Positions 38,727-50,088 of a DNA stretch of 64,000 nt are shown here, piece by piece. Location: positions 124,001-188,000 of the forward strand of contig NZ_SBEF01000002.1 of NCBI RefSeq assembly GCF_004011885.1, given 5' to 3'. The translations under genes were made by a program, and so were the position numbers. Below the pieces are notes generated by a model. It was not told the DNA's origin. It saw only the letters and a program-made list of their open reading frames with translations, and searched no databases. Source of the stretch: Serratia microhaemolytica (lineage in GTDB: Bacteria > Pseudomonadota > Gammaproteobacteria > Enterobacterales > Enterobacteriaceae). Every line of letters begins with the position of its first letter. Within the stretch, counting starts at the first letter, position 1.

Positions 38727-39983
38727 TTAATCAGCACGCAGTAGATTGTCGCCGTAGCCGATCCATTTGTAGGTGGTGAGTGCATCCAACCCCATTGGGC
38801 CGCGAGCATGAAGTTTCTGCGTGCTGACTGCCACTTCTGCCCCTAGCCCAAACTGACCTCCATCAGTAAAACGAGTAGTCGCGTTGACATAGACAGCAGC
38901 GGAGTCGACCGCATGAACGAAGTAATCGGCTTGCTGAATGCTGCGGGTTAAGATGGCATCTGAATGGCTGGTGCCGTGAATACGAATATGCTCAATCGCT
39001 TGGTCGATATCTTCTACCAAGGTGACATTCAGATCACGCGATAGCCACTCGTCGTCGTAATCACCTTCTGCCAGCGCGACAACACGTGCTGGTCCCTGCT
39101 GCAGTAGTGGCATCGCACTTTCGCTAGCATGTAGAGTGACATCCACACTCGCCATATGAGCACTTAATAACGGCAGGAACTGTTCAGCGATAGCACGGTT
39201 AACCAGCAGGGTTTCCAGTGAATTACAGGCACTCGGACGCTGAATTTTCGCATTTTCGATAATTTTCAGCGCACTGTGCTGGTCAGCATCCGCATCAACG
39301 TAGATGTGGCAAACACCTATCCCACCGGTGATCACGGGAATGGTAGAGTTTTCTCGACACAGTTTATGCAGGCCAGCACCACCACGCGGGATCAGCATAT
39401 CGACATAACGATCGAGCCGAAGTAGCTGATTAACCAGCTCACGATCGGGCCGTTCAATCGCCTGTACCGCAGCGGCAGGTAAACCCGATTGTTGCAGTGC
39501 CTGCTGGATCACTTTTACCATCGCCTGATTGGTATGATGTGTCTCTTTACCACCACGCAGGATCACCGCGTTGCCGGTTTTCAAACACAAACTCGCCACA
39601 TCGATGGTGACGTTCGGGCGTGCTTCATAAATTACCGCCACCACCCCCAACGGCACACGACGTCGCTCCAGACGCAATCCACTGTCCAGCAGACGGCCGT
39701 CGATCACCTGCCCAACCGGATCAGTTAACTGACAGACCTGACGCACATCATTGGCGATCGCGGCTAAACGCGCGGGTGTCAGTAGCAGACGATCCTGCAA
39801 TGCTGCGCTCATCCCAGCCGCCTGCGCCTGTGCCATATCCTGCTGATTGGCCGCCAGGATCTCAGCGCTATTAGCAGTGAGCATCTCTGCCATCAGCATT
39901 AAAACCCGATCCTTCTCGGCACTGCCCAGTTGCGCCAACTGCCAGCAAGCCTGTTTCGCGGCCTTACCCATTTGCTCCAGCAT
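38727..39983 (-). CDS. proA: Gamma-glutamyl phosphate reductase
   Basis: The second enzyme of proline synthesis, converting glutamyl-5-phosphate to the semialdehyde with NADPH. 418 residues, aldehyde-dehydrogenase fold. [12 protein letters not shown] at the start, [16 protein letters not shown], and the catalytic Cys in [15 protein letters not shown] 39983 has AGAGG 5 bases before; a GTG 6 bases upstream is open too. Only 9 bases separate it from proB, so one operon. Confidence 0.97.
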   Translation of the reverse strand: MLEQMGKAAKQACWQLAQLGSAEKDRVLMLMAEMLTANSAEILAANQQDMAQAQAAGMSAALQDRLLLTPARLAAIANDVRQVCQLTDPVGQVIDGRLLDSGLRLERRRVPLGVVAVIYEARPNVTIDVASLCLKTGNAVILRGGKETHHTNQAMVKVIQQALQQSGLPAAAVQAIERPDRELVNQLLRLDRYVDMLIPRGGAGLHKLCRENSTIPVITGGIGVCHIYVDADADQHSALKIIENAKIQRPSACNSLETLLVNRAIAEQFLPLLSAHMASVDVTLHASESAMPLLQQGPARVVALAEGDYDDEWLSRDLNVTLVEDIDQAIEHIRIHGTSHSDAILTRSIQQADYFVHAVDSAAVYVNATTRFTDGGQFGLGAEVAVSTQKLHARGPMGLDALTTYKWIGYGDNLLRAD

Positions 39984-39992
39984 GTTCACCTC

Positions 39993-41096
39993 TTAACTGA
40001 TAATCATATCGTCACGATGGACGGCAACCGCACCATATTCATAACCGAGAATTTCGCTAATTTGCTGCGAGTGATGTCCTGCAATCATGCGCATCGCATC
40101 GCTACTGTAGCGGCTAACACCGTGTGCCAGATCACGCCCAGCCAGATTGCGAATACGGATCACCTCGCCACGCGAAAATTCTCCCTTCACTGCACAGATG
40201 CCTTTCGGCAGCAATGAGCTGCCGCGCACCAGCACGGCTTCAGCGGCACCATCATCAATGGTGATCTCTCCCGCCGGTGGCGCGCCAAAGATCCAGCGTT
40301 TGCGGTTTTCAAGTGGGGTCTGCTGAGGGTGAAAACGTGTGCCGACAGAGTGATCGGCAATCACATCAGCGATCACGCCCGGCCTGCTACCAGCGGCAAT
40401 AATCACCGAAATCCCGGCACGACAAGCGACATCTGCCGCCTGCAACTTGGTGCCCATACCACCGGTGCCGAGACCCGAAACACTGTTACCGGCAATCGCC
40501 CGTAGCGCATCATCGATGCCATGTACTTCACGGATCAATTCAGCATCCGGGTTGCTACGAGGATCGGCGGTATATAACCCCTGCTGATCGGTCAATAACA
40601 GCAGTTTGTCGGCATCGGCCAAAATGGCCGCTAACGCCGACAGGTTATCGTTATCACCCACTTTAATCTCTGCCGTTGCTACCGCGTCATTTTCGTTGAT
40701 GACCGGAATAATCTGGTTATCCAATAATGCGGTCAGCGTATCGCGTGCATTGATAAAACGCTCACGATCTTCCAGATCGGCTCGGGTAAGCAGCATTTGG
40801 CCAATATGAATACCGTAGATCGAGAACAGTTGTTCCCAGAGTTGGATCAAACGGCTCTGACCAACCGCAGCCAGTAGCTGTTTCGAGGCAATCGTTGCCG
40901 GTAATTCCGGATAACCCAGATGTTCACGGCCTGCGGCAATCGCTCCTGACGTGACAATAACAATCCGATGCCCTGCGGCATGTTGCTGCGCACATTGGCG
41001 CACTAGCTCAACAATATGGGCGCGGTTAAGACGCAGCGAACCGCCGGTCAACACGCTGGTGCCCAACTTCACAACCAAAGTCTGGCTGCCGTTCAT
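39993..41096 (-). CDS. proB: Glutamate 5-kinase
   Basis: First enzyme of proline synthesis, feedback-inhibited by proline. 367 residues: amino-acid kinase domain ([37 protein letters not shown]) and a C-terminal PUA domain from about 275. It heads the proB-proA operon. phoE, which lies between proB and crl in E. coli, is absent; only 185 bases part proB and crl. Confidence 0.97.
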   Translation of the reverse strand: MNGSQTLVVKLGTSVLTGGSLRLNRAHIVELVRQCAQQHAAGHRIVIVTSGAIAAGREHLGYPELPATIASKQLLAAVGQSRLIQLWEQLFSIYGIHIGQMLLTRADLEDRERFINARDTLTALLDNQIIPVINENDAVATAEIKVGDNDNLSALAAILADADKLLLLTDQQGLYTADPRSNPDAELIREVHGIDDALRAIAGNSVSGLGTGGMGTKLQAADVACRAGISVIIAAGSRPGVIADVIADHSVGTRFHPQQTPLENRKRWIFGAPPAGEITIDDGAAEAVLVRGSSLLPKGICAVKGEFSRGEVIRIRNLAGRDLAHGVSRYSSDAMRMIAGHHSQQISEILGYEYGAVAVHRDDMIIS

Positions 41097-41153
41097 GATA
41101 TCCCTGCCATTTGAATAACAAACAAGTGTGAAGGACGTTGTAGCAGGAGAGAA

Positions 41154-41177
41154 GCGTTATGCCAACAGGCATAACGC
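41154..41177. terminator. Hairpin between crl and proB
   Basis: GCGTTATGCC-AACA-GGCATAACGC, a perfect 10-bp stem 105 bases after the crl stop and 58 bases before the proB start. It likely ends the crl transcript, leaving room for a proB promoter at 41097-41150. Confidence 0.55.
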
Positions 41178-41281
41178 GATTTTAATGCAGATATCCGATT
41201 ATTATCTGAAGTTACTGGAGATTAGCTAAACAGCCATACCGCCAAAAACAGCAGCAAACGGGATATGCTATAAAAGGTGAG

Positions 41282-41677
41282 TTAAGCAGAGAGCCGCAGT
41301 GCCTGTTCATCATCTGCCGGCATCAGCATCAGCTCCATACTTTCCAGTAATTCGCCCAAACGACGCTGGAAATTGCTCAGCGTATTTTCAAGCTCCGCTT
41401 GTACTTGGGCATCCTTGATTGTTTTGGCACACCAACACCCCTCTTTGTCGAATAGGCCAAAATGATAACGATAGAGAAAGCTCGATCCCTCAGCTTGTAA
41501 TTCCAGCCACCACCCCCAAAACTCACGTTTTTCCGGTGCGGGTTTCACATTCACACACACCGCCAAACAATCGAAAAAAAAGCAATCATTCTCGCATTGG
41601 CCTTCACGCAGATAAGGCCCTAGGCTAGCAAAACGTTTCATTAAACGGTTCTTAGAGTGCCCACTAGGTAACGTCAT
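41282..41677 (-). CDS. crl: Sigma-S-binding protein Crl
   Basis: A 131-residue factor that helps RpoS bind core RNA polymerase. The family blocks [35 protein letters not shown] and [10 protein letters not shown] are intact. ATG 41677. Its usual upstream neighbour frsA is missing here. Confidence 0.96.
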   Translation of the reverse strand: MTLPSGHSKNRLMKRFASLGPYLREGQCENDCFFFDCLAVCVNVKPAPEKREFWGWWLELQAEGSSFLYRYHFGLFDKEGCWCAKTIKDAQVQAELENTLSNFQRRLGELLESMELMLMPADDEQALRLSA

Positions 41678-42231
41678 TCTTTAACCTCCTCAATGTCTAC
41701 CTATTACCGACGCTGCTGAGTGCTGGCTACGTTGCCAACCGACAACAGCAAGTAGTCAGGATATCTACCTATTGACCTTCAATAATGCAAAGAGCTGGTT
41801 GTCGGCTCTCCGAATGGCCTCACTCTATTATCTATCTGTATTATCTACCACTGCTGACTGCCTGCTACTCCTCCCTGCGCTGAATGAGTCACAGAAACGG
41901 CACTAAATAACGCAGATATTTTGTTGCCTGTTGCCTCGCCCTGCTGTTGCTTAAATCTGTTTTCTTCTACAACCTCTTCCCTGTTAAATGATGAAGCCAC
42001 CAGACAGAGCATAGCACATGAAACGAGCCACCTCTCAAAATCGCATGATTAGCTAACTTGATTACCGCACTGGCTGTGAATGTGGTTGATTTTTATTTGG
42101 GGGGTATTATTCAGACTGGGCAATTTGTCAGTCAGCACGCAACTGGATAAATAATCTGCCAGAATTTAGCAAAACCGATCCTTCAGCATGGCGTTATATT
42201 ATTGGTATTGACAACCCAATCGCCAGCCTGA
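41678..42231. other. Gene-free spacer between crl and nhaA
   Basis: No coding frame with support; the strand contains scattered direct words such as a repeated CTACCTATT near 41697 and 41766. Probably holds the crl promoter at its left end. Nothing else recognised. Confidence 0.4.
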
Positions 42232-42265
42232 CACGGCACATACTCCTATTGGTAGATGTGCCGTG
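42232..42265. terminator. Hairpin downstream of nhaA
   Basis: CACGGCACAT / ATGTGCCGTG, a perfect 10-bp stem with a 14-base loop, 18-51 bases past the nhaA stop. Confidence 0.5.
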
Positions 42266-42282
42266 TGGTTAAATGTGGTGAA

Positions 42283-43470
42283 CTACAATGACCTGTTCTG
42301 TTGCAGCGGTTTGACCGGCAGTGTGGCGCGTAGTAGTAGATAACCGACCACTGCGGCGGCAATTGAACCGAGCAAGATGCCCAATTTGGCATAGGTGATC
42401 AACTCAGGGTTACTTTCACCAAATGCCAGTGAAGCGATAAAGATCGACATGGTAAAGCCGATACCGCACAGCACCGAAACAGAAAATACCTGCTTAAAGC
42501 TAATTCCGTCCGGCAAGCGAGCAATGCCGAGTTTCACCGCTAACCAGCTAAAGCTAAAAATGCCCAGTGGCTTGCCAATAAATAGCCCGGCCGCAATACC
42601 AACCGGCAACCATGAGGTCAATCCTGCTAATGAGATACCTTGCAATGGGATACCCGCATTGGCAAAAGCAAATAGCGGCAAGATCAGGAAGGCGACCCAC
42701 GGATGCAGTTCATGCTCCAGCGTCTCTGACGGTGAAGGTTCATTTTTTGCCATCAGCGGCATCATAAAACCGATAATCACCCCTGCTAACGTGGCATGTA
42801 CACCCGATTTTAGCAGCGCGATCCACAGCGCTAATCCTACCACCATATAGAGCGAGGTTTGTCCAACACCGCGCCAATTCATCAGTGCCAATACCAAGAT
42901 CGCCACTGCGGCTGCGGCCAGCGCCATCATGTTGACTTGTTGGGTGTAAAACAGCGCAATAATCACAATCACGCCAAGATCATCGATGATCGCTAACGCC
43001 AGCAGAAACACCTTCAGGCTAGTGGGAACTCGCTTACCCAGTAGCGCCATCACGCCAAGTGCGAAAGCGATATCAGTGGCAGCAGGTGTCGCCCAACCCT
43101 GGCGGGTGATCTCATCAGCCGCATTGAAAAACAGATAGATCAGTGCTGGAACCAGCATTCCGCCTACTGCCGCAATCGCTGGGAATACCGCCTTGTCGCG
43201 TCCGGCGAGTGAGCCTTGCATCAGTTCGCGCTTGACTTCCAGCCCCACCACCAAGAAGAAAATCGCCATCAGGAAATCGTTAATCCACAGCAGTAGCGGC
43301 TTACCAATCTCCAGAGCTGCCACCTTCACCATAACCGGGATATTGAGAAAAGCGTGATATAGCCCCTGTAGTGGGCTGTTAGCCATGATCAAAGCAACCG
43401 TAGCGGCGATGATCAGAATGATGCCTCCTGCAGCTTCCTGGCGTAGAAATTGACGAATAATACTGGTCAC
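42283..43470 (-). CDS. nhaA: Na+/H+ antiporter NhaA
   Basis: A 395-residue inner-membrane antiporter that pumps out sodium at alkaline pH. The ion-binding aspartate pair is present in [14 protein letters not shown], together with the [13 protein letters not shown] segment and the [14 protein letters not shown] lysine-region helix. GTG 43470 has GGAG 9 bases upstream. nhaR, the usual partner regulator, is not adjacent. The 391-base gap before it (43471-43861) has no gene. Confidence 0.96.
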   Translation of the reverse strand: MTSIIRQFLRQEAAGGIILIIAATVALIMANSPLQGLYHAFLNIPVMVKVAALEIGKPLLLWINDFLMAIFFLVVGLEVKRELMQGSLAGRDKAVFPAIAAVGGMLVPALIYLFFNAADEITRQGWATPAATDIAFALGVMALLGKRVPTSLKVFLLALAIIDDLGVIVIIALFYTQQVNMMALAAAAVAILVLALMNWRGVGQTSLYMVVGLALWIALLKSGVHATLAGVIIGFMMPLMAKNEPSPSETLEHELHPWVAFLILPLFAFANAGIPLQGISLAGLTSWLPVGIAAGLFIGKPLGIFSFSWLAVKLGIARLPDGISFKQVFSVSVLCGIGFTMSIFIASLAFGESNPELITYAKLGILLGSIAAAVVGYLLLRATLPVKPLQQNRSL

Positions 43471-43782
43471 AATCAGTCACTCCAAATAAACACCGTGTGC
43501 TGACACTGGTGTGTTAAAACAACATATTAAAATAATAGCCTCCCAGACTTACCCACTCTGAAGAGGTCCTGCAGCAAGGTGATCACTCGCGTTAGTGCAA
43601 TAACATTATAAATGTTACCTATCCAGATGCTTGGCACTCACTCAATGAAGGTCACAGTTGGTTGATTACAGCTCGTTGATAGCGCGGCTAAAAAGCACGG
43701 CTGAAAAATACGATGCAAAAACCGATGAGGGCAATCCGTCTGGTGGCAAACACCCTCAGTGCCTGTCACCATCGCCTGACGA

Positions 43783-43822
43783 CCAGTTGGCTGTACCGCA
43801 GAGCATCGGCACAGCCAACTGG
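43783..43822 (-). terminator. Hairpin downstream of tolC
   Basis: CCAGTTGGCTGT / ACAGCCAACTGG, a perfect 12-bp stem with a 16-base loop, 40-79 bases after the tolC stop. The rest of the nhaA-tolC gap shows only the nhaA upstream region. Confidence 0.6.
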
Positions 43823-43861
43823 CTGGGGTAAATATACTTAAAAAACCAAAATATTCAATAA

Positions 43862-45283
43862 TTACTGCCCGGAACCACTTTTGCGCACCGGCGCAGCACG
43901 TTTCACACCGCTGGCTGGCTTGAGTGGTCTGGCCGGGGGTAACGCTCCGGTCTCCGGTGTCGTGGAGATCGACTGTCCCAACATGCCATTCAATGCAACT
44001 AAATCGCTTTCATTCAGGGTACCAAGTGCAGCCTGAATATTTAATTGATTGATAAAATAAGCATAACGAGCATTCGACAACTGCTGTTTGGCATTATACA
44101 GCGTCGTGGTGGCATTAAGTACATCAACAATAGTACGGGTACCTACCTCATAACCGGCCTCTGTGGCATCCAGTGAGCTTTGTGCCGAAACAACCGCCTG
44201 CTGATAGGCATTGATACTGCTGATAGAGGCGGAAATATTGTTAAATGAAGAGCGTACCGTCTGCTCTACGCTACGATGTACACTCTCCAACTGCTCACTG
44301 GCACCGATAAAGTTGTACTCCGCTTGTTTGACACGCGAACGCGTGCCACCGCCGCTATAAAGTGGCAGATTGAGGCTGACACCAATTTGATTCTGCCCGA
44401 CATCACGATCTGGGCTTTGATTGGCAGCGCCGCCATTTTTGGTGTTGCTGATGCTACTGGAGGCATTAAGATTGAGCGTCGGCATATGACCAGACTGTGC
44501 AGATTTGATCTGCTCGCGAGCCAGATCTTGTGCCAAACGGGCTGCAAGCAGATTTAAGTTACGGCTTTCCGCCTGTTTTAACAGATTAGCCACCGCATCG
44601 GGCTGCCTGGTGGTGAATTTACCAGTATCGAGCGAAGCTAATTGCGGATAGAAAATGCCCGTCACCTGACGCAGTGACTCAATCGCATTATCGAGATTAT
44701 TACGTGCAGCCACCTCATTGGCTAATACGTTATCGTAATTGGCGCGGGCGTTCTGTACATCAGTGATCGCGACCAGGCCAACATTAAAACGCTGCGTGGT
44801 CTGATCCAGAGTGCGATAGACGGCTTTTTTGTTCGCCTGAACATAAGAGAGTGAATCGAGCGCCTGTAGCACATTAAAGTAAGCGGTAGCGGTATCTAGG
44901 ATCAGCTTCTGTGACGCACTCTGGAAAGTGACATCGGCAATGCCGGCGCTCTTCTCCTGCATGGTTAGCGAGCGCCACTTGGACATATCAAACAGCGTTT
45001 GTGTTAACCCCAATGAACCGCTGGTGACATCGCTATGTGTATCGGCGGCATCACGAAAGCCGCTGCTGTAGGTATAACCGGCAGAGAGGCCAAGCTGTGG
45101 CAACAGCGGGCTGCGTGCAGCACTAATCTGTTCATACGCTGCATCGCGGTCTGCTGCACTTTTGCGCAGATCTGGGTTACTTTCTTTTGCCTTTTGGTAA
45201 ACTTGTAACAGATCTTCCGCCCAACTACCGGTGCTGAAACCGGCGATGCTCAGGCTAACAAGAAAAGGGAGCAGTTTCTTCAT
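43862..45283 (-). CDS. tolC: Outer-membrane efflux channel TolC
   Basis: A 473-residue outer-membrane trimer subunit used by RND pumps and type I secretion. Signal peptide MKKLLPFLVSLSIAGFSTGSWA, mature start EDLLQVYQKAKESNPDLRKSAADRDAA. The two structural repeats are visible, with QRFNVGLVAITDVQNARA and YEVGTRTIVDVLNATTTLYNA. The C-terminal tail beyond the last helix is short and Pro/Ser-rich and differs from E. coli, as is usual. Divergent from nudF. Confidence 0.97.
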   Translation of the reverse strand: MKKLLPFLVSLSIAGFSTGSWAEDLLQVYQKAKESNPDLRKSAADRDAAYEQISAARSPLLPQLGLSAGYTYSSGFRDAADTHSDVTSGSLGLTQTLFDMSKWRSLTMQEKSAGIADVTFQSASQKLILDTATAYFNVLQALDSLSYVQANKKAVYRTLDQTTQRFNVGLVAITDVQNARANYDNVLANEVAARNNLDNAIESLRQVTGIFYPQLASLDTGKFTTRQPDAVANLLKQAESRNLNLLAARLAQDLAREQIKSAQSGHMPTLNLNASSSISNTKNGGAANQSPDRDVGQNQIGVSLNLPLYSGGGTRSRVKQAEYNFIGASEQLESVHRSVEQTVRSSFNNISASISSINAYQQAVVSAQSSLDATEAGYEVGTRTIVDVLNATTTLYNAKQQLSNARYAYFINQLNIQAALGTLNESDLVALNGMLGQSISTTPETGALPPARPLKPASGVKRAAPVRKSGSGQ

Positions 45284-45549
45284 GTGATGTGCGTTCCTTA
45301 TTTATGCAGCAACATTATCTGTGCAGCAATAGTGTCATGCTTAGGGCCAATCCGGTTAGGGCGATTTTACGTCCATGTTATCGTTGGAGTGTACCCGAAT
45401 CGCGAGTGCGCTCCCGTTGCCCGTGCCTAGGCTGGTGGCGTTGATTACGCCTATCGGAATAGAACCTTAATTATCTTTCAGGCTGTGCTATGAGCGACCA
45501 CCTGAGAACCGTCGAACAAGTTAGGATAATTACACAAGAGAATCAATAA

Positions 45550-46191
45550 ATGAACCATTCACAGCCCTCTCCAGTGATACTTAACAAGAGTGATGTCAAA
45601 ATTATTGCACGCGAGACACAGTATCGTGGCTTTTTTGCCCTCAACCTCTACCGATTTCGCCACCGGCTATTCAATGGTGAGATGAGCGCCGAGGTATCGC
45701 GGGAAATTTTTGAGCGTGGTCACGCTGCGGTACTACTGCCGTATGATCCGCTCACTGATCAAGTGGTATTGATTGAACAGTTGCGCATCGCGGCAATTGA
45801 TACCAGTGATTCGCCCTGGTTGCTGGAGATGATTGCCGGCATGATCGAAACCGGTGAGAGTGTCGAACAAGTCTGTCGCCGTGAAGCCGTGGAAGAAGCT
45901 GGCATCACTGTTGGCCGCTGCAAACCGGTGCTCAGTTACCTGGCTAGCCCGGGTGGCACCAGCGAACGTCTATCGATTATGGTCGGTGAAGTCGATGCTA
46001 CCCGCGCAGAAGGGATCCACGGCTTGCCGGAAGAGCATGAAGATATTCGCGTACACGTTGTCAGCCGTGAGCAGGCTTACCGCTGGGTCGAGCAGGGTGT
46101 GATTGATAATGCAGCCTCGGTGATTGCACTACAGTGGCTGGAACTGCACCATGCATCGTTACGGGCTGAATGGACAAACACTAACCGTTGA
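45550..46191 (+). CDS. nudF: ADP-ribose pyrophosphatase
   Basis: A 213-residue Nudix hydrolase that splits ADP-ribose to AMP and ribose-5-phosphate. The Nudix box is complete: G-MIETG-ES-VEQVCRREAVEEAGI. Order tolC/nudF follows E. coli; yqiB, which should lie between nudF and cpdA, is missing. ATG 45550 after AAGAGAATC. Confidence 0.95.
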   Translation: MNHSQPSPVILNKSDVKIIARETQYRGFFALNLYRFRHRLFNGEMSAEVSREIFERGHAAVLLPYDPLTDQVVLIEQLRIAAIDTSDSPWLLEMIAGMIETGESVEQVCRREAVEEAGITVGRCKPVLSYLASPGGTSERLSIMVGEVDATRAEGIHGLPEEHEDIRVHVVSREQAYRWVEQGVIDNAASVIALQWLELHHASLRAEWTNTNR

Positions 46192-46623
46192 ATAGCGAAT
46201 CACTGAATGCCGAGCAGGGCGTTCACTGTTCACGGCCAAACGCAAACCGAGGCAAAGATACCCAGTGCAACGCTCAGCAAGCCACTGGGTACTGGCGTAG
46301 CCAGCGCTAACAACAGCGACGCTTCCATCCCATCAGCACCAGTTTAGTGGCTGTTTTAGATTCAGAAAATGGCACAAAACCTCTCCGGCGGCATATACGC
46401 TGCTGCGGAGGTGCGTTCCAACTCTAGGCTGGCTCCATCCCATCATGCCAGGTGCAATCAGCGTGCTGTGCCATAAATAGTGTCGGCGTTGCGGAAGTGT
46501 GTGCCAGTTTGCAGATCTTTCTATTTAAAGCAAGTTATCATGCAGTGTAGGAAGGATTGAGTATTATCGGTTGAGCAATCGCGCTGACGAGCTGTCAGAC
46601 ACTGAAATAATCAAGGACACTAT
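46192..46623. other. Spacer in place of yqiB, with hairpin
   Basis: 432 bases with no frame resembling YqiB (DUF1249) on either strand. A 9-bp perfect stem TACCCAGTG / CACTGGGTA (46259-46291) likely ends the nudF transcript. The cpdA promoter should be in the last ~130 bases. Confidence 0.55.
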
Positions 46624-47451
46624 TTGGAAAGCCAGTTGACACTCTCGGTGGCTGGTAAATCTGCAGCCAAGATCCTGCAGATAACCGACACCCATCTTTT
46701 TGCCAGCACAGAGCAGACTCTGCTTGGTATACCGACCTATGCCAGTTATCACGCAGTGCTTGATGCCGTCATCGCGCAACAGCAACATTATGATCTGATT
46801 GTAGCAACTGGCGATCTGGCACAAGACCACACCCTACAAGCCTACCACCATTTTGCTGCCGGCATCGCACGCCTCTCGGCACCCTGCGTCTGGTTGCCCG
46901 GTAACCACGATTTTCAACCGGCGATGATAGCAGCATTGGCCCAAGCTGGCGTCTCCTGTGCCAAGCAGGTTCTACTGGGTGAAGACTGGCAGATCCTACT
47001 GCTCGATAGCCAGGTGTGCGGCGTTGCCCACGGTGAACTCAGCGTGCAACAACTAGCGTGGCTACGGCAGTGTCTACAGGCACATCCCACACGCTACACG
47101 CTGCTGCTGCTGCACCATCACCCGTTAGCTTCAGGTTGTGACTGGCTCGATCAGCACCGGTTGCGTAACGCACAGCAATTGCTGGCGGTGTTAGTCAACT
47201 ACCCACAGGCGAACACGCTGCTGTGTGGTCATATTCATCAAGCACTGGATGTTGACTGGCACGGTCGGCGCGTACTGGCTTCGCCTTCAACCTGTGTGCA
47301 ATTCAAACCACATTGTACTAATTTTACTGTTGACGACACTGCTCCTGGCTGGCGCTATTTGGAGCTACTGCCTGATGGTGGTGTGGCAAGCCAACTGTGC
47401 CGACTGGAGCAGCACCATTTCCGCCCAGATATCAACTCGGACGGCTACTGA
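46624..47451 (+). CDS. cpdA: 3',5'-cyclic-AMP phosphodiesterase CpdA
   Basis: A 275-residue metallophosphatase that hydrolyses cAMP. The metal-site motifs are [31 protein letters not shown] and CGHIHQ. The start is TTG with AAGGAC before it; the opening [11 protein letters not shown] matches the family start, so the rare codon is probably real. The stop overlaps the yqiA start by one base (TGATG). Confidence 0.95.
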   Translation: MESQLTLSVAGKSAAKILQITDTHLFASTEQTLLGIPTYASYHAVLDAVIAQQQHYDLIVATGDLAQDHTLQAYHHFAAGIARLSAPCVWLPGNHDFQPAMIAALAQAGVSCAKQVLLGEDWQILLLDSQVCGVAHGELSVQQLAWLRQCLQAHPTRYTLLLLHHHPLASGCDWLDQHRLRNAQQLLAVLVNYPQANTLLCGHIHQALDVDWHGRRVLASPSTCVQFKPHCTNFTVDDTAPGWRYLELLPDGGVASQLCRLEQHHFRPDINSDGY

Positions 47452-48026
47452 TGCCCACAACACTGCTTTATTTACACGGTTTTAACAGTTCACCCCACTC
47501 TGCCAAAGCAAGCGCATTCAAACAGTGGCTGGCTGAGCACCACCCGAGCATCGAAATGCTGGTACCACAACTGCCGCCCTACCCGGAAGAGGCGGCACAG
47601 CTACTGGAAGATCTGGTGATGACCCGCTCCGGGCAAACTATTGGCCTGGTCGGCTCCTCACTGGGGGGCTACTATGCGACTTGGCTGTCACAATGTTTTC
47701 TGCTGCCGGCGGTCGTGATCAACCCAGCGGTGAAGCCGTTCGAATTACTGATCGACTACCTAGGGGTGAATCAGAATCCCTACACCGGGCAGCAATATGT
47801 GTTACAGTCACGCCACATTCACCACCTGAAGGTGATGCAGATCGATCCGCTGGAAGCCCCCGATCTGATCTGGCTATTGCAGCAAACCGGCGACGAACTG
47901 CTCGATTACGGACAAGCGGTGGCCTATTATGCCGCATGTCGACAGACAGTAGAGGCCGGTGGTAATCACGCCTTCGTCGGTTTTGAGCGTTACTTCGCCC
48001 AAGTTGTCGATTTTTTAGGGCTATGA
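47451..48026 (+). CDS. yqiA: Esterase YqiA
   Basis: A 191-residue alpha/beta-hydrolase with small acyl-ester activity in E. coli. The nucleophile elbow GSSLGG and an oxyanion segment LYLHGFNSS are clear; His near NHAF is the likely third catalytic residue. Coupled to cpdA by a 1-base overlap and followed by parE after 64 bases. Confidence 0.94.
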   Translation: MPTTLLYLHGFNSSPHSAKASAFKQWLAEHHPSIEMLVPQLPPYPEEAAQLLEDLVMTRSGQTIGLVGSSLGGYYATWLSQCFLLPAVVINPAVKPFELLIDYLGVNQNPYTGQQYVLQSRHIHHLKVMQIDPLEAPDLIWLLQQTGDELLDYGQAVAYYAACRQTVEAGGNHAFVGFERYFAQVVDFLGL

Positions 48027-48090
48027 CGCCAGCAACCCAATGGGCGATTAGGACAATTCCCTGATATTAATAACCAAAACATAACCAACA

Positions 48091-49986
48091 ATGACTCAAT
48101 CCAGCTATAACGCCGACGCCATTGAAGTGCTCAGCGGTCTAGAACCGGTGCGCCGCCGTCCCGGTATGTATACCGACACCGCGCGCCCAAACCACCTTGG
48201 CCAAGAGGTGATCGATAACAGTGTCGATGAAGCATTAGCCGGCCATGCCAAACGTATCGATGTGATCCTACACGCGGATCAATCACTTGAAGTGATTGAT
48301 GATGGGCGTGGTATGCCAGTCGATATCCACCCTGAAGAGGGAGTGCCCGCCGTTGAACTGATCCTGTGCCGCCTACACGCCGGTGGCAAATTCTCAAATA
48401 AAAACTATCAGTTCTCCGGTGGCTTACATGGCGTCGGTATCTCGGTGGTGAATGCACTGTCAAAACGTGTTGAAGTGAATGTACGCCGTGATGGCAACAT
48501 CTACAGCATCGCGTTTGAACACGGTGACAAGGTAGAAGATCTGGCAATCACTGGCAGTTGTGGCCGGCGCAACACCGGCACCAGCGTCCACTTCTGGCCT
48601 GATGAACAGTTCTTCGACAGTCCACGCTTCTCAGTCTCTCGCCTCAGCCATTTATTGAAAGCCAAAGCGGTGCTCTGCCCCGGGGTCGAGATCTTCTTCA
48701 TCGATAACGTCAATCAGACTGAACAGCGCTGGTGCTATCAGGATGGATTAACCGACTACTTAATGGAAGCGGTAAACGGCCTGCCCTGCCTGCCGGAAAA
48801 GCCGTTTGTGGGTGGTTTTTCCAGCGACAGTGAAGCGGTTGACTGGGCGCTATTATGGCTGCCGGAAGGTGGAGAACTGCTCGCCGAGAGCTACGTCAAC
48901 CTGATCCCAACCATGCAGGGCGGCACCCATGTCAACGGCCTGCGCCAAGGGTTGCTGGATGCGATGCGTGAATTTTGTGAATACCGCAATATCCTGCCGC
49001 GTGGCGTCAAATTATCGGCGGAAGATATTTGGGATCGCTGTGCTTATGTATTGTCAGTAAAGATGCAGGATCCGCAATTTGCCGGTCAGACCAAAGAGCG
49101 CCTGTCGTCACGCCAGTGTGCCGCCTTCGTCTCTGGTGTAGTCAAAGATGCCTTCAGCCTGTGGCTCAATCAGAATTTGTCATTGGCTGAACAACTGGCT
49201 GAACTGGCGATCGCCAGTGCCCAGCGCCGTTTGCGTGCTGCCAAAAAAGTGGTGCGTAAAAAGCTGACCAGCGGCCCGGCGCTGCCGGGTAAACTGGCTG
49301 ACTGCACCTCACAGGATCTGAGCATGACCGAGCTGTTCCTGGTTGAAGGTGACTCTGCCGGTGGCTCCGCCAAACAAGCGCGTGATCGTGAATATCAGGC
49401 GATCATGCCACTGAAGGGCAAGATCCTGAATACCTGGGAAGTCTCGTCTGATGAAGTGCTGGCCTCACAAGAAGTACACGATATTTCAGTTGCTATCGGC
49501 ATCGATCCCGACAGTGACGATCTCAGCCAACTGCGTTACGGCAAAATCTGTATTCTGGCCGATGCCGACTCCGACGGCCTGCACATCGCCACACTGCTCT
49601 GTGCGCTGTTTGTGCGCCATTTCCGTGCGCTGGTTAAGGGCGGCCATGTTTATGTGGCGATGCCACCGCTCTACCGTATCGATCTGGGTAAAGAGGTCTA
49701 TTACGCACTGGATGAAGAGGAGAAAGCTGGCGTGCTGGATCAGTTAAAGCGCAAGAAGGGCAAACCGAATGTGCAGCGCTTTAAGGGATTGGGTGAGATG
49801 AACCCCTTGCAGTTGCGCGAAACCACGCTAGATCCGAACACGCGCCGTTTGGTGCAGTTGACCATTGACGACAGCAATAGTGAGCAAACTCTGGCGATGA
49901 TGGATATGTTACTGGCGAAAAAGCGCTCTGAAGATCGCCGTAACTGGTTGCAGGAGAAGGGCGACACCGCTGATTTGGCGGTGTAG
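48091..49986 (+). CDS. parE: DNA topoisomerase IV subunit B
   Basis: The 631-residue ATPase subunit of topoisomerase IV, which with ParC decatenates daughter chromosomes. GHKL ATPase motifs are VIDNSVDEALAG, IDDGRGMPVDIH and GGLHGVGISVVNAL. The TOPRIM part has VEGDSAGGSAKQ and the acidic DADSDGLHI. ATG 48091. parC is not in the window. Confidence 0.98.
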   Translation: MTQSSYNADAIEVLSGLEPVRRRPGMYTDTARPNHLGQEVIDNSVDEALAGHAKRIDVILHADQSLEVIDDGRGMPVDIHPEEGVPAVELILCRLHAGGKFSNKNYQFSGGLHGVGISVVNALSKRVEVNVRRDGNIYSIAFEHGDKVEDLAITGSCGRRNTGTSVHFWPDEQFFDSPRFSVSRLSHLLKAKAVLCPGVEIFFIDNVNQTEQRWCYQDGLTDYLMEAVNGLPCLPEKPFVGGFSSDSEAVDWALLWLPEGGELLAESYVNLIPTMQGGTHVNGLRQGLLDAMREFCEYRNILPRGVKLSAEDIWDRCAYVLSVKMQDPQFAGQTKERLSSRQCAAFVSGVVKDAFSLWLNQNLSLAEQLAELAIASAQRRLRAAKKVVRKKLTSGPALPGKLADCTSQDLSMTELFLVEGDSAGGSAKQARDREYQAIMPLKGKILNTWEVSSDEVLASQEVHDISVAIGIDPDSDDLSQLRYGKICILADADSDGLHIATLLCALFVRHFRALVKGGHVYVAMPPLYRIDLGKEVYYALDEEEKAGVLDQLKRKKGKPNVQRFKGLGEMNPLQLRETTLDPNTRRLVQLTIDDSNSEQTLAMMDMLLAKKRSEDRRNWLQEKGDTADLAV

Positions 49987-49997
49987 CCGCTACTGTG

Positions 49998-50077
49998 GTT
50001 GCGTGCCGTATCGCACGGCGGATCCAACACGCAACCATTGTCTAACTCACGCCAGCCACTATTCCGCCGGCTGGCGT
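49998..50077. terminator. Pair of hairpins between convergent parE and glyS
   Basis: The first is GTTGCGTG / CACGCAAC (49998-50035) enclosing a shorter GCCGT/ACGGC stem. The second is ACGCCAGCC / GGCTGGCGT (50049-50077) with an 11-base loop. Either or both can end transcripts from both sides. Confidence 0.6.
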
Positions 50078-50088
50078 AACCAACCTGA

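Noticed and set aside
41678-42231. Decayed frsA upstream of crl
   Set aside because: No frame on either strand resembles an alpha/beta-hydrolase; nothing supports a pseudogene.
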